Assembly (NCBI GenBank): GCA_964584935.1
Contig: CAZPBN010000001.1
Coordinates: 1-64,000, forward strand
Length of the DNA stretch: 64,000 nt
Source of the DNA: CAZPBN01 sp964584935
GTDB lineage: Bacteria; Acidobacteriota; Aminicenantia; Aminicenantales; Aminicenantaceae
Direction of reading: 5' to 3'
A model generated the notes under the pieces. It was not told where the DNA came from. It did not search any database and saw only the letters and a list, made by a program, of their open reading frames with translations. The translations under genes and the position numbers were made by a program. This document shows positions 45,001 to 52,496 of this stretch, in pieces. Within the stretch, counting starts at the first letter, position 1; each line of letters opens with the position of its first letter.

Positions 45001-47711
45001 GAATTCTTGTGAAATCACCCTATGAGCACACCAAAGCTCTCCTGACTTTAGAAAGAGAAATGATTTTTGACCATAAAGTTCTTGATATGAAAGGAAGCGC
45101 CGAACATATCACAATACCAATCCTTCAGGATTATGTTCCTAATATTTTTGTATCTGTCATATTAGTAAAGGGTCGCACCTCCCTTGCATCTAACAAAAAT
45201 GAACGAGATGCTGGAAAACCATCTTTCAAAATCGGATACGTTAATCTCAAAATCGATCCATCCAGCAAACGATTGGATATTGACATAAATAAAAACAAAG
45301 AAAAATACAAACCAGGAGAAGAAGTCAAGCTCGATCTCAAAGTAAAAAACTGGAAAGGAGAGGGAACCCGGGCAAGTGTTTCTCTCGCTGTGGTTGATCT
45401 GGGTGTGCTTAACCTTATTGGATACAAGACTCCCCATCCATTCAATCATTTCTACAGTCAGAAACCTCTGTCCGTTCAAACTTCGGAAACTCTCCAGCAT
45501 ATACTCGAACAAAGAGAATACGGAGAAAAAGGTGATGATGTCTCAGGAGGAGGAGGAGAAAAATCAATGAGCCCGCCCCCTTCTCTTTCCGAAATCGAAC
45601 TCAGAGGAAATTTCAAATTCACAGCCTACTGGAATCCTTCTATCCTAACCGATGAACAAGGAAAAGCATCCATCTCCTTCACTCTCCCTGATAACCTCAC
45701 CACTTTCCGGATAATGGCTGTGGCTCAAACTAAAACCTCACTCTTCGGCAGGACACAGACAACGTTTAAAGTCGCCAAACCCGTTCTTCTTCAGCCGGCT
45801 CTCCCCCGTTTCGCACGCCTGGGCGATCAATTTAAAGCCGGAGTGGTGATTCACAACCACACCGATAAAAAAGAAAAGGTTGTTTTAAACTGTAACGCCA
45901 AAGGAATTGTTATGACCGATCAAGACAGCACCAGAGAATTTGACCTGTCTCCTGAAGAGGGGAAAGAAATCCTTTATTCATTTGAAGTGGAAAATGAAGG
46001 AGAAGCGATCATAGCATTCAGAGCCCGCATGGGAGAAGAAACCGATGGTATCGAGATAACATTTCCTTTAAAAAAACCGCGTCCCGCAGAAACAGTGGCT
46101 TTGTTTGACAGAACAGAAAAAAATAAAAAAGAAAAGATTCAGATTCCTGAAAATATTTATAAATCATTAAGTTCTATTGAATTCACAGCTTCCTGCTCTG
46201 CTCTCACTGGATTGAAGGGAAGCGTGGATTATCTCACAAGCTATCCTTATCTCTGTTTGGAACAGCGTCTGTCTTCCATCCTGCCTTATCTCATAGCTCC
46301 AGACATTATCGAAGACTTTAAACTCAGCCAACTCAATAAAAAAGAGATTCAAAAATACGTTCGTAAAAACATCAAAGAAATCGACGATTATCAAAAACAA
46401 AACGGTGGTTTTTCACTATGGCCGGATTCGAGATATGATTCTCCGTTCCTTTCCTGCTATACCATGTTTGCCTTAACAGAAGCTAAAAACCTGGGTTATC
46501 AAGTCAACAACCAAATAATCGAAATGGGAAAGGAATATCTTAAAAAAATAATCCGGGGCAAATTGGAAAAAGACAAGTATCCTTACAGCACCCGCATCTG
46601 GAATACCACCCAGGCTTTCGCCTTGTACAATCTGGCTCTTCTCAATCAGCCTGAACCTTCCTATGCTGAAAAACTTTTTCAAAACAGGGATAAACTGTCA
46701 TTATTTGGTAAAACATTGCTTTTGAAAACATTGAATCAAGGCAAAGGCTCTCTTCAGTCTCAAACTACCCTGCTTCAGGAACTGATGAATAAAATCAAAG
46801 TCACACCGTCCAAAGCCCACTTCGAAGATGATGAAGGAAGACAAGGAGGATGGATCTATTCATCCAACGCTCGCACATCGGCTTTTATTCTTCAGAGTAT
46901 CATCGAAATTGGTTTTGACCACCCGCTGATTCCTGATATGGCACGCTGGTTGATAGAAAAAAGAAAAGCAGGGCACTGGTCAACAACCCAGGAAAACTTT
47001 TTTGTGTTTTATGCCCTTAATGAATTTTATAGCAAATATGAAAGCATTCAACCTGATTTCAAAATTGAAGTATCCCTGGTGAATCATTTGCTCCTTAAAG
47101 ACATATTCAAACAAAGAACCAAATCAGTCCGTAAACAAATTTCTCTAGCTGAATTTACTGAAGGAAAAACAGTTCCTTTAAAGATAAAAAAGAAAGGAGA
47201 CGGAACACTTTACTATGGGATAAGTATGAATTACACTCCCAAAGAAAAGCTCAAAGCAAGAGATGCAGGATTTGCCGTGTTCAAAGAAATTCGTCCGTTA
47301 GAAGGAGAACCCGGCGAAGATACCAAAGCAGGATCCCTGGTGGTAGTGACATTAAAAATAGCTGTTCCCCGGGAAAGTCTTTTTGTCATGGTCAACGATC
47401 CCCTACCAGCAGGCTTTGAAGCGGTCAATCCCACTTTTATCACCGAAAGCACTGAGAAACAGAGACAAATGGCTCAACTCTATAAGGATAAAAGACACAG
47501 GTGGTGGTTTGGCTTCAACCATATTGAAATGCATGATGACAAAGTTCTTCTCTTCGCTAACTACTTGACTCCCGGAATCCATACTCACCGCTATCTGGCA
47601 AGAGCCATCACCTACGGAACTTTCCATACTCCAGGAACTCATGTGGAAGAGATGTATTCTCCGGAAGTCTTTGGGAGGAGCTCTGAACGGACAGTGGAAA
47701 TAAAAGAATAA
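42042..47711 (+). CDS. Alpha-2-macroglobulin family lipoprotein (thioester type)
   Basis: Bacterial alpha-2-macroglobulin (YfhM-like), 1889 aa: a periplasmic protease trap attached to the membrane as a lipoprotein, with lipobox FSATC near residue 25. Order: N-terminal MG domains, a bait-like region near 1150-1190 (low-complexity GEKGDDVSGGGGEKSMSPPP), the conserved core starting AYWNPSILTDEQGKASISFT, and the thioester motif CLEQ at Cys 1405 (YPYLCLEQRLSSILPYL). It ends with the receptor-like domain (GFEAVNPTF). The intact thioester means it can bind attacking proteases covalently. RBS GGAGAGG is well placed. pbpC follows one base after the stop; this pairing with PBP1C is common and thought to protect the envelope during peptidoglycan repair. 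Confidence 0.95.
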   Translation: MGKKFFIFIFAIILILSFSATCKKNNEKNTNPDKPKITVVGDLHITHVTPKGQTSAPHETETIVVIFDQPMVALKAYSEQNANSFFEISPSHSGRFQWMGTKTLTFTPDDRFPYSTEFKVTIPAGIISLNGYSLKNDYTWTFSTMRPELKRHYPRNKQKWLDLDTRIMLIFNQPVQKKNSSEFLNLTELTESNKENPLDFKISYPSKKLIEEENIKALKKEILILEPKEKLNPECQYIVEIKKGFPAKEGPLGKEKSNLFVFETYNKFIYAGVFEMKDRNPDDTFKLYFSNPVTYKKLVKHIHFSPEIKIPEYYLNREYSRSTLYLSLPFEPETEYSVRIDPELTDKFGNKLNKKINIHFSTTSYKPYVTMSTRNGIIESYGNLLYPIFVMNTSRVFLQGALVQKQDIIPLLTSEKTFWSSKEMIKKNFFHIQKYLEFDAPRNKKHVHSLNLKQILKKQSGLVFLQLDTKLKEKWSRFPKAFLQVTNLGITAKFSKYNNLVWVTELKTGLPVKDAEIEIRDDANKIFFKAVTDKEGKAITPGWKELGIKPKHSWRKPRQWIIAKKGNDLAFTSSEWGTGIYPYRFGIQYDWNPEPLKYKGYIFSERGIYRAGEKVHIKGIIRKSEKGKWIIPDISSLTCEVSDPFGKNIFKENTELDDFGSFDFSVITDAEASLGYYKIKAILPPPSKKEKGKAFHSSFRVEAFRPAEFEVHLHTKKNQYTFGDKYEAQVRANYLYGGAMGRQKVSWHLRLNKSSFQPPGHKGYTFGSHYSLWEDEQIKESRLLHSGETTLDENGELLVETNLIPEKEKDSVSASLEVTVQGPSRHSISNRIHTLVHRGKYYIGVKPEETFLASGDKLPVHIITTDPEGTILGNKELELKFIKREWHSVKKAGFGGRYNWISEKKDIELKKLQIETKNTPLQVSFTPEKSGLYLIRCIGEDELGNEIITTSHFYVTGGDYVPWKREDDDFIELVPDKENYKPGDTARILVKSPYEHTKALLTLEREMIFDHKVLDMKGSAEHITIPILQDYVPNIFVSVILVKGRTSLASNKNERDAGKPSFKIGYVNLKIDPSSKRLDIDINKNKEKYKPGEEVKLDLKVKNWKGEGTRASVSLAVVDLGVLNLIGYKTPHPFNHFYSQKPLSVQTSETLQHILEQREYGEKGDDVSGGGGEKSMSPPPSLSEIELRGNFKFTAYWNPSILTDEQGKASISFTLPDNLTTFRIMAVAQTKTSLFGRTQTTFKVAKPVLLQPALPRFARLGDQFKAGVVIHNHTDKKEKVVLNCNAKGIVMTDQDSTREFDLSPEEGKEILYSFEVENEGEAIIAFRARMGEETDGIEITFPLKKPRPAETVALFDRTEKNKKEKIQIPENIYKSLSSIEFTASCSALTGLKGSVDYLTSYPYLCLEQRLSSILPYLIAPDIIEDFKLSQLNKKEIQKYVRKNIKEIDDYQKQNGGFSLWPDSRYDSPFLSCYTMFALTEAKNLGYQVNNQIIEMGKEYLKKIIRGKLEKDKYPYSTRIWNTTQAFALYNLALLNQPEPSYAEKLFQNRDKLSLFGKTLLLKTLNQGKGSLQSQTTLLQELMNKIKVTPSKAHFEDDEGRQGGWIYSSNARTSAFILQSIIEIGFDHPLIPDMARWLIEKRKAGHWSTTQENFFVFYALNEFYSKYESIQPDFKIEVSLVNHLLLKDIFKQRTKSVRKQISLAEFTEGKTVPLKIKKKGDGTLYYGISMNYTPKEKLKARDAGFAVFKEIRPLEGEPGEDTKAGSLVVVTLKIAVPRESLFVMVNDPLPAGFEAVNPTFITESTEKQRQMAQLYKDKRHRWWFGFNHIEMHDDKVLLFANYLTPGIHTHRYLARAITYGTFHTPGTHVEEMYSPEVFGRSSERTVEIKE

Positions 47712-47712
47712 A

Positions 47713-49971
47713 ATGATAAAGAAAATAATCGTTGTGTTCATTCTTATGATCCCTCTTATTTCTCTTTCTTCCATTTATATCCCTTTTCCCAAGAATAAAC
47801 TGGAACCGACCGAAGTTGTATCCTTCGGCATTTATGACCGGAATAACATTTTGCTCAGAGAAGTCCTGTCAGCCAAAGGAGGATACTGCAGCTGGAAAGA
47901 TATCAAAGACCTCTCACCTCCCATTATGAACGCATACCTTACTGCCGAAGACCGATATTTTTTTATTCACAACGGAATCAACCTCTTTTCCATCGGACGG
48001 GCTTTGATTCAGAACATAAAGGGAAAACAGATTATCTCAGGCGCTTCCACAATAACCCAGCAATTGGTGAGAAATATTTATCATGGAAAAAGAAATATTT
48101 TTTCCAAAGCCCATGAAGCCTGGCTGGCTCTCCGTCTGGAACGGACTCTTTCTAAAAAAGAAATTTTTCTCCAATATATAAATCGAATTTGTTTCGGAAA
48201 CCAGGTTTACGGTATTGAAGCCGCTTCTCTTCTTTATTTCAACAAATCCTCTTCTGACTTAAGTCTTGCCGAAAGTGCCTTTCTTGCTGGAATCCCTCGA
48301 TCTCCAGCAAAACTCAACCCTTACTCCTCTATAAATAAAGCCAAAGCGAGGCAGAAAAATCTTCTCAAAAAAATGCATCGGCTGGGATTGATCCAGGATG
48401 ATGAATTCGAACGAGCGCTGACAGAAGAGCTCAATATCATACCTCCCAAAGTCAATTTTCGTGCTCCTCATTTCTGTCAGTTCATTCTGAATCAATCTTC
48501 CTCTCTTCCTCTTGACAATTTAAGCTCCATTCATACGACCCTGGATATCCGGCTCCAGGAAAAAGTGAAAGCGCTTGCGCAAAATCATATAAAACTTCTT
48601 GAGGATAAGGCTATTTCCAATGGTGCGGTTGTGGTCATCAAAAATGATACCGGAGAAATTCTGTGTATGCTCGGGTCGAAAAACTTCTTCGAACCCGTCA
48701 ACGATGGCCAAGTTAACGGAGCCCTTTCCTTACGGCAGCCCGGATCGACCTTAAAACCTTTCACCTATGCCCTGGCTTTGGAAAAAGGAATGACAGCAGC
48801 CCATGTCATAGAAGATAGTGAATTTCAATTATTCACTCCTCAAGGACCTTACCGACCCAGAAACTATGATAAAAGGTATCATGGACCAATCCGATTGAGA
48901 AGCGCTCTTGCTTGTTCTTACAACATTCCTGCTGTTTTCCTCCTCCATGAACTGGGCACAGATCTTCTTTATCAACGATTGAAAACAGCCGGATTCACCA
49001 GTCTTGACAAAAGTCCCAATTATTACGGAGTCGGTTTGACCCTTGGAAACGGAGAAGTCACCCTTCTGGAGCTCGTCCAGGGATATTCGGCTTTTTCCAA
49101 CAGAGGAGTTTTTAAAAAGGCTCACTACATCGATTTCCTCCAGGATGCCAACCAGAACCCTTTGTATCCAAACAACCATTCTGAATCCAAAATCATTTTT
49201 TCTACCCAAGTTTCTTATATCATCACTCATATCCTTTCAGAAAATGATTCCCGCATCCCCGCTTTCGGATACAACTCTCCTTTGAATCTGCCTTTTCCCT
49301 GTGCCGTAAAGACGGGGACGTCCAAAGACTTCAGAGATAACTGGACCATAGGGTACACACCAAGATATACCGTTGGAGTATGGGTCGGGAATTTCGACGG
49401 AACCCCCATGCATAATGTATCCGGAATAACAGGATGCGGCCCTCTATTTAAAGATATCATGCTGCTTCTTGAAAAGGATAAAAACAATTTGACATTCAAA
49501 GAGCCGGATGAAATTGTGATAAAACACATCTGTCCTTTATCAGGAAAATTAGCAAGCCCCAAATGTCCGGGACAAATGGAAGAAGTGTTTATTCAAGGAA
49601 CCGAACCAGATACCTATTGTCCCTTGGACCACCTTCCTCAAAAAAGCCATTCTGTGCCTTTTTATGAAACCGAATCTTCCCCGGAACCGATGAGGATTTC
49701 TTTTCCTGTCAATGGAGATGTATTTAAAGTGGATCCTGTCCTGAGAAAAGAATTCCAGATTATCCGGTTAAGAGCTCACATCTCCAGAGATATGGAAGTC
49801 GACTCCATCGAATGGTGGTTGAATGATAAAAAAATCGGAATATCCTCTTTTCCCTTTATATATTCCTGGAATTTAAAGCCAGGATCCTATAAGGTGAAAG
49901 TCAAAACAAAACGGGGAGAAAAAATAATGGAAAGCTCACCAGTCGCTTTTACAGTTTTATCCCCATTATAA
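47713..49971 (+). CDS. pbpC: Penicillin-binding protein 1C
   Basis: Bifunctional peptidoglycan synthase of the PBP1C type, 752 aa. A signal anchor (IVVFILMIPLISLSSIYIPF) precedes a GT51 glycosyltransferase domain (about 60-225; LTAEDRYFFIHNGINLFSIG with the catalytic Glu, STITQQLVRN, SKKEIFLQYINRI). A transpeptidase domain follows with SXXK as GSTLKPFTYAL, SXN in LACSYNIPAVF, and KTG in VKTGTSKDFRDNWTIGY. The C-terminal about 90 residues are the BiPBP_C domain (FPVNGDVFKVDPVLRKEF). It begins one base after the alpha-2-macroglobulin stop and is followed 12 bases later by the RidA gene. Substrate and activity are as expected for the family; redundancy with other PBPs cannot be judged here. Confidence 0.95.
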   Translation: MIKKIIVVFILMIPLISLSSIYIPFPKNKLEPTEVVSFGIYDRNNILLREVLSAKGGYCSWKDIKDLSPPIMNAYLTAEDRYFFIHNGINLFSIGRALIQNIKGKQIISGASTITQQLVRNIYHGKRNIFSKAHEAWLALRLERTLSKKEIFLQYINRICFGNQVYGIEAASLLYFNKSSSDLSLAESAFLAGIPRSPAKLNPYSSINKAKARQKNLLKKMHRLGLIQDDEFERALTEELNIIPPKVNFRAPHFCQFILNQSSSLPLDNLSSIHTTLDIRLQEKVKALAQNHIKLLEDKAISNGAVVVIKNDTGEILCMLGSKNFFEPVNDGQVNGALSLRQPGSTLKPFTYALALEKGMTAAHVIEDSEFQLFTPQGPYRPRNYDKRYHGPIRLRSALACSYNIPAVFLLHELGTDLLYQRLKTAGFTSLDKSPNYYGVGLTLGNGEVTLLELVQGYSAFSNRGVFKKAHYIDFLQDANQNPLYPNNHSESKIIFSTQVSYIITHILSENDSRIPAFGYNSPLNLPFPCAVKTGTSKDFRDNWTIGYTPRYTVGVWVGNFDGTPMHNVSGITGCGPLFKDIMLLLEKDKNNLTFKEPDEIVIKHICPLSGKLASPKCPGQMEEVFIQGTEPDTYCPLDHLPQKSHSVPFYETESSPEPMRISFPVNGDVFKVDPVLRKEFQIIRLRAHISRDMEVDSIEWWLNDKKIGISSFPFIYSWNLKPGSYKVKVKTKRGEKIMESSPVAFTVLSPL

Positions 49972-49983
49972 AGGAGAATTTAT

Positions 49984-50451
49984 ATGAAAAGAAGAGGAGT
50001 TCTCTTTATTCTGGGAAGTTTTGCTCTTGTGGGCAAAAATCTATTTTCAAAAGAAAAAAGGAGTTATTCAATGAAAAAAGAAGTTAAAACCAAAAATGCT
50101 CCAGAAGCCATTGGACCTTATTCTCAGGCAATTCGATCCAACGGATTTGTCTTTGTATCCGGACAGATTGCCATAGATCCGTCAACTGGAGAATTAAACC
50201 AGGGCAAGATTGAAGAACAAACAAAGCAGGTTCTATCCAATCTGAAAGCGGTGCTGGAAGCTGCGGAAAGCTCCCTGGATAAAGTGGTGAAATGCACTGT
50301 ATTCCTTAAAGATATGAACGATTACGCCAGCATGAACAAAGTCTATGGACAGTTTTTTAATTCTCCCTATCCGGCAAGAGCCGCTGTCCAGGTTGCCCGC
50401 CTCCCCAAAGATGTCAAAGTGGAAATCGAAGCCATTGCACTCTGTTCATAG
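49984..50451 (+). CDS. ridA: RidA family enamine/imine deaminase, two possible starts
   Basis: RidA (YjgF/YER057c) hydrolyses reactive enamine/imine intermediates formed by PLP enzymes such as threonine dehydratase. The family core begins at Met 30 (ATG 50071): KNAPEAIGPYSQAIRSNGFV, SGQIAIDPSTGEL, and the substrate-site Arg in NSPYPARAAVQVARLP. That ATG has its own AAAAGGAG, giving a normal 127-aa cytosolic enzyme. The upstream ATG (49984) also has AAAGGAGAA and would add a 29-residue segment (MKRRGVLFILGSFALVG) resembling a signal peptide. Both starts are plausible, so cytosolic and exported forms could be made. It sits between pbpC and a barrel gene in one run. Confidence 0.9.
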   Translation: MKRRGVLFILGSFALVGKNLFSKEKRSYSMKKEVKTKNAPEAIGPYSQAIRSNGFVFVSGQIAIDPSTGELNQGKIEEQTKQVLSNLKAVLEAAESSLDKVVKCTVFLKDMNDYASMNKVYGQFFNSPYPARAAVQVARLPKDVKVEIEAIALCS

Positions 50452-50512
50452 ATTGTTTTCATCTTCAATTCTGTCAGGGGATCAAATCAACCAAAAACAT
50501 GAAGGAGAGAAG

Positions 50513-51646
50513 ATGCAGATACGAAAATATCTTCTTTTAATTTTTCTTTCTGTGTTTCTATTTAGCCTCACTCAACCAGGATTAGGCGAGGACAAAAAGA
50601 AAAAAAAGAAAAAAGACAAGCAAATCAGCACAGTTGTCCTTCCCGTTATTTTCTATATGCCTGAAACACGATGGGGGCTCGGCGGAGGAGGGCAGTTCAC
50701 CTACCGCTCCAAAAACGCTCCCAAGGAATCTCGGCCATCGTCTCTTTTATTTCAGGTGTATTACACTCAGAACAAGCAGTACGGTATTGATCTCACTCCG
50801 GAAATCTATCTCAAAAAGGAAGCATACCTCATTAGGGGATTTTTCAAGATAAGCAAGTTTCCTGATAAATTCTGGGGGATTGGAAACGATACGCCGGATC
50901 TGGAAGAAGGATTGGAAGACGCCGATTATCTAAACTACACTCCCCAAATGTTCAATTTTGATCTGAGTGTCCAGAGGCGGATTCTCAAAGAAGAAAGACT
51001 CTATGCGGGACTCCAATACAAATATGAGTACTTAGAAATCAAGGATTGGGCTCCTTTGGGCTTGCTTGCCTCCGGTGAAATCACAGGAAGCCGGGGCGGA
51101 AAATTATCCTCTCTGGGTTTTCTCTTGAACTGGGATACCAGAGACAACATTTTTTTTCCGCTCACCGGAAATTATTTTATGATATCCGCTGATTTTTATT
51201 CTTCAACCGTCGGCAGTGAATTCGATTTCACCACTTTTAAGATAGACCTCCGGAAGTATTTCAAAATATCGACTTCCGATGTTTTCGCTGTGCAGGCTCT
51301 TCTCTGGAATGTATCTGGAGAGCCAACCTTTCGCCATATGGCTGAGATCGGAGGAGATAGCATCATGCGCGGTTATTATCAAGGGCGATATCGGGATCAT
51401 TCCATGTTTGCTCTGCAAGCCGAATATAGAATGAACATTTGGAAGTTCATTGGCATGGTCGGTTTCGTCGGAGTTTCCAATGTTGCGGACAGGATCGGAA
51501 ATCTGGGATTTAAAAATCTTAAGTATTCGGTGGGTTTGGGGCTCCGCTTTTGCGTTGTTCCCAAGGAAGGAACCAACCTCCGGGTGGATTACGGTTTAGG
51601 CAAAGGGACATCCGGCACCTATATCACAGCCAATGAAGCATTTTAG
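50513..51646 (+). CDS. BamA/TamA-like outer-membrane barrel
   Basis: Outer-membrane protein of the D15/surface-antigen barrel type, 377 aa, without the N-terminal POTRA domains of BamA. The start at ATG 50513 follows GAAGGAGAG and opens a signal peptide (MQIRKYLLLIFLSVFLFSL) followed by KKKKKKKDKQ. Barrel strands alternate along the rest, with the loop-6-like motif GGDSIMRGYYQGRYRD, the counterpart of the conserved R-G-Y/F in BamA, and the C-terminal strand NLRVDYGLGKGTSGTYIT. Such POTRA-less barrels occur in many Gram-negatives with unknown function. The position after pbpC and ridA suggests an envelope cluster. Longer in-frame readings starting inside ridA are excluded. Confidence 0.85.
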   Translation: MQIRKYLLLIFLSVFLFSLTQPGLGEDKKKKKKKDKQISTVVLPVIFYMPETRWGLGGGGQFTYRSKNAPKESRPSSLLFQVYYTQNKQYGIDLTPEIYLKKEAYLIRGFFKISKFPDKFWGIGNDTPDLEEGLEDADYLNYTPQMFNFDLSVQRRILKEERLYAGLQYKYEYLEIKDWAPLGLLASGEITGSRGGKLSSLGFLLNWDTRDNIFFPLTGNYFMISADFYSSTVGSEFDFTTFKIDLRKYFKISTSDVFAVQALLWNVSGEPTFRHMAEIGGDSIMRGYYQGRYRDHSMFALQAEYRMNIWKFIGMVGFVGVSNVADRIGNLGFKNLKYSVGLGLRFCVVPKEGTNLRVDYGLGKGTSGTYITANEAF

Positions 51647-51714
51647 CTATTTAAACCAGAATAAAGTCTAATTTATACCGGTGGGAATCCGGTCAATAAT
51701 TAACCTCAGGAGTT

Positions 51715-51801
51715 CCCCCAAAAATTGATCAAGTCTTAACGTAACGTATTTATAATCATTAAGTTAATCAAATCTTAAAGTGGAAAACCAATTTTTGGGG
51801 G
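51715..51801. repeat. 13-bp inverted repeat enclosing 61 bases
   Basis: CCCCCAAAAATTG (51715-51727) pairs perfectly with CAATTTTTGGGGG (51789-51801). The interior includes AGTTAATCAAATCTTAA and other AT-rich sequence. It adjoins the larger inverted-repeat element at 51.83-52.09 kb and could be a terminator or a small mobile remnant. Confidence 0.6.
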
Positions 51802-51831
51802 CACCTTTTCAAGCCCCCTTCCCCCCAAATG

Positions 51832-52088
51832 AAGCTTCCCCCATTTTTTTCTTCATAAACTGGGAAATAAGAATTGAAGGAAAGTTCAGGAGTAAAAGAT
51901 GAGAGGATCAGGTTATATGGGTGAGAAAACCGTTTGAAGGCCGAGCGGGCATGGTTCCTCGAAGAGGAGAGCGAGGCCTGAAATCGAGCTGGATTTTCAT
52001 CGCTGGTGAAAATCCTGCGTGTTTTTGAACCCATTAACCTGATCCATTTCATTATTATTATTTTATAAAGAAAAAAATGGGGGAACTT
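51832..52088. repeat. MITE-like nested inverted-repeat element, about 257 bp
   Basis: An 18-base terminal inverted repeat, TTCCCCCATTTTTTTCTT at 51836-51853 and its exact reverse complement at 52068-52085, encloses a second inverted pair (GGATCAGGTTA at 51905-51915, TAACCTGATCC at 52035-52045) and an inner hairpin (GGATTTTCA at 51991-51999, TGAAAATCC at 52007-52015). The flanks share AAAT on both sides of GAAG...CTTC, a possible short target duplication. No coding frame in it is credible; a minus-strand frame spanning it is a by-product of the repeats. Confidence 0.7.
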
Positions 52089-52144
52089 CAAATAATTAAC
52101 CTTTCTTGAATCAACCGTTCCAAATATATTATAATAATAACGCA

Positions 52145-52363
52145 ATGCCAATATACGAATATATCTGTAAAAAATGCGGGAAACACTTCGAATGCCTGGT
52201 TTCAATCGGAAATGAAAACATAGTTTCATGCACTCACTGTAACAGCAAGGATATCCAGAAAAAGTTTTCTTCTTTTGGTATCGGAGGCAAAAACAGCCGT
52301 ATAAACCAAACCTCCAGCAGCTGCACAACCTGTTCCTCCAATTCCTGCAGCACGTGTAGATAG
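52145..52363 (+). CDS. FmdB-family zinc-ribbon protein
   Basis: Small zinc-ribbon protein, 72 aa from ATG 52145, where the family starts MPIYEYICKKCGKHFECLVS. Two Cys pairs (CKKC and CTHC) are expected to hold one zinc. The C-terminus is Ser/Cys-rich (SSSCTTCSSNSCSTCR) with further Cys pairs, as in many FmdB proteins. The family was named for a putative regulator of formamidase, but its role in most bacteria is unknown. A longer in-frame reading that starts 39 bases upstream is not supported. It stands alone between the inverted-repeat element and the hydantoinase operon. Confidence 0.9.
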   Translation: MPIYEYICKKCGKHFECLVSIGNENIVSCTHCNSKDIQKKFSSFGIGGKNSRINQTSSSCTTCSSNSCSTCR

Positions 52364-52496
52364 ATTAACATATCCTCCCATTCAATTTTTATGTTTGATT
52401 TCCTTTCATAGTTCAATATAATCATATATTTAATAAACATATTTTGATCCAAAAACGCTGATAAGAGCATAAAATGAAATCAGCTTTTCCAGATTG

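Noticed and set aside
50345..50512. Long N-terminal extension of the barrel gene
   Set aside because: It overlaps the RidA gene in another frame. The ATG at 50513 has a strong ribosome site and begins the signal peptide.
51669..51695. ACCGG...CCGGT hairpin as terminator of the barrel operon
   Set aside because: Only five paired bases and no following T tract, too weak to call.
51768..52328. Minus-strand frame of 186 codons
   Set aside because: It runs across the inverted-repeat element and opposite the FmdB gene. Its composition is not protein-like and no ribosome site precedes it.
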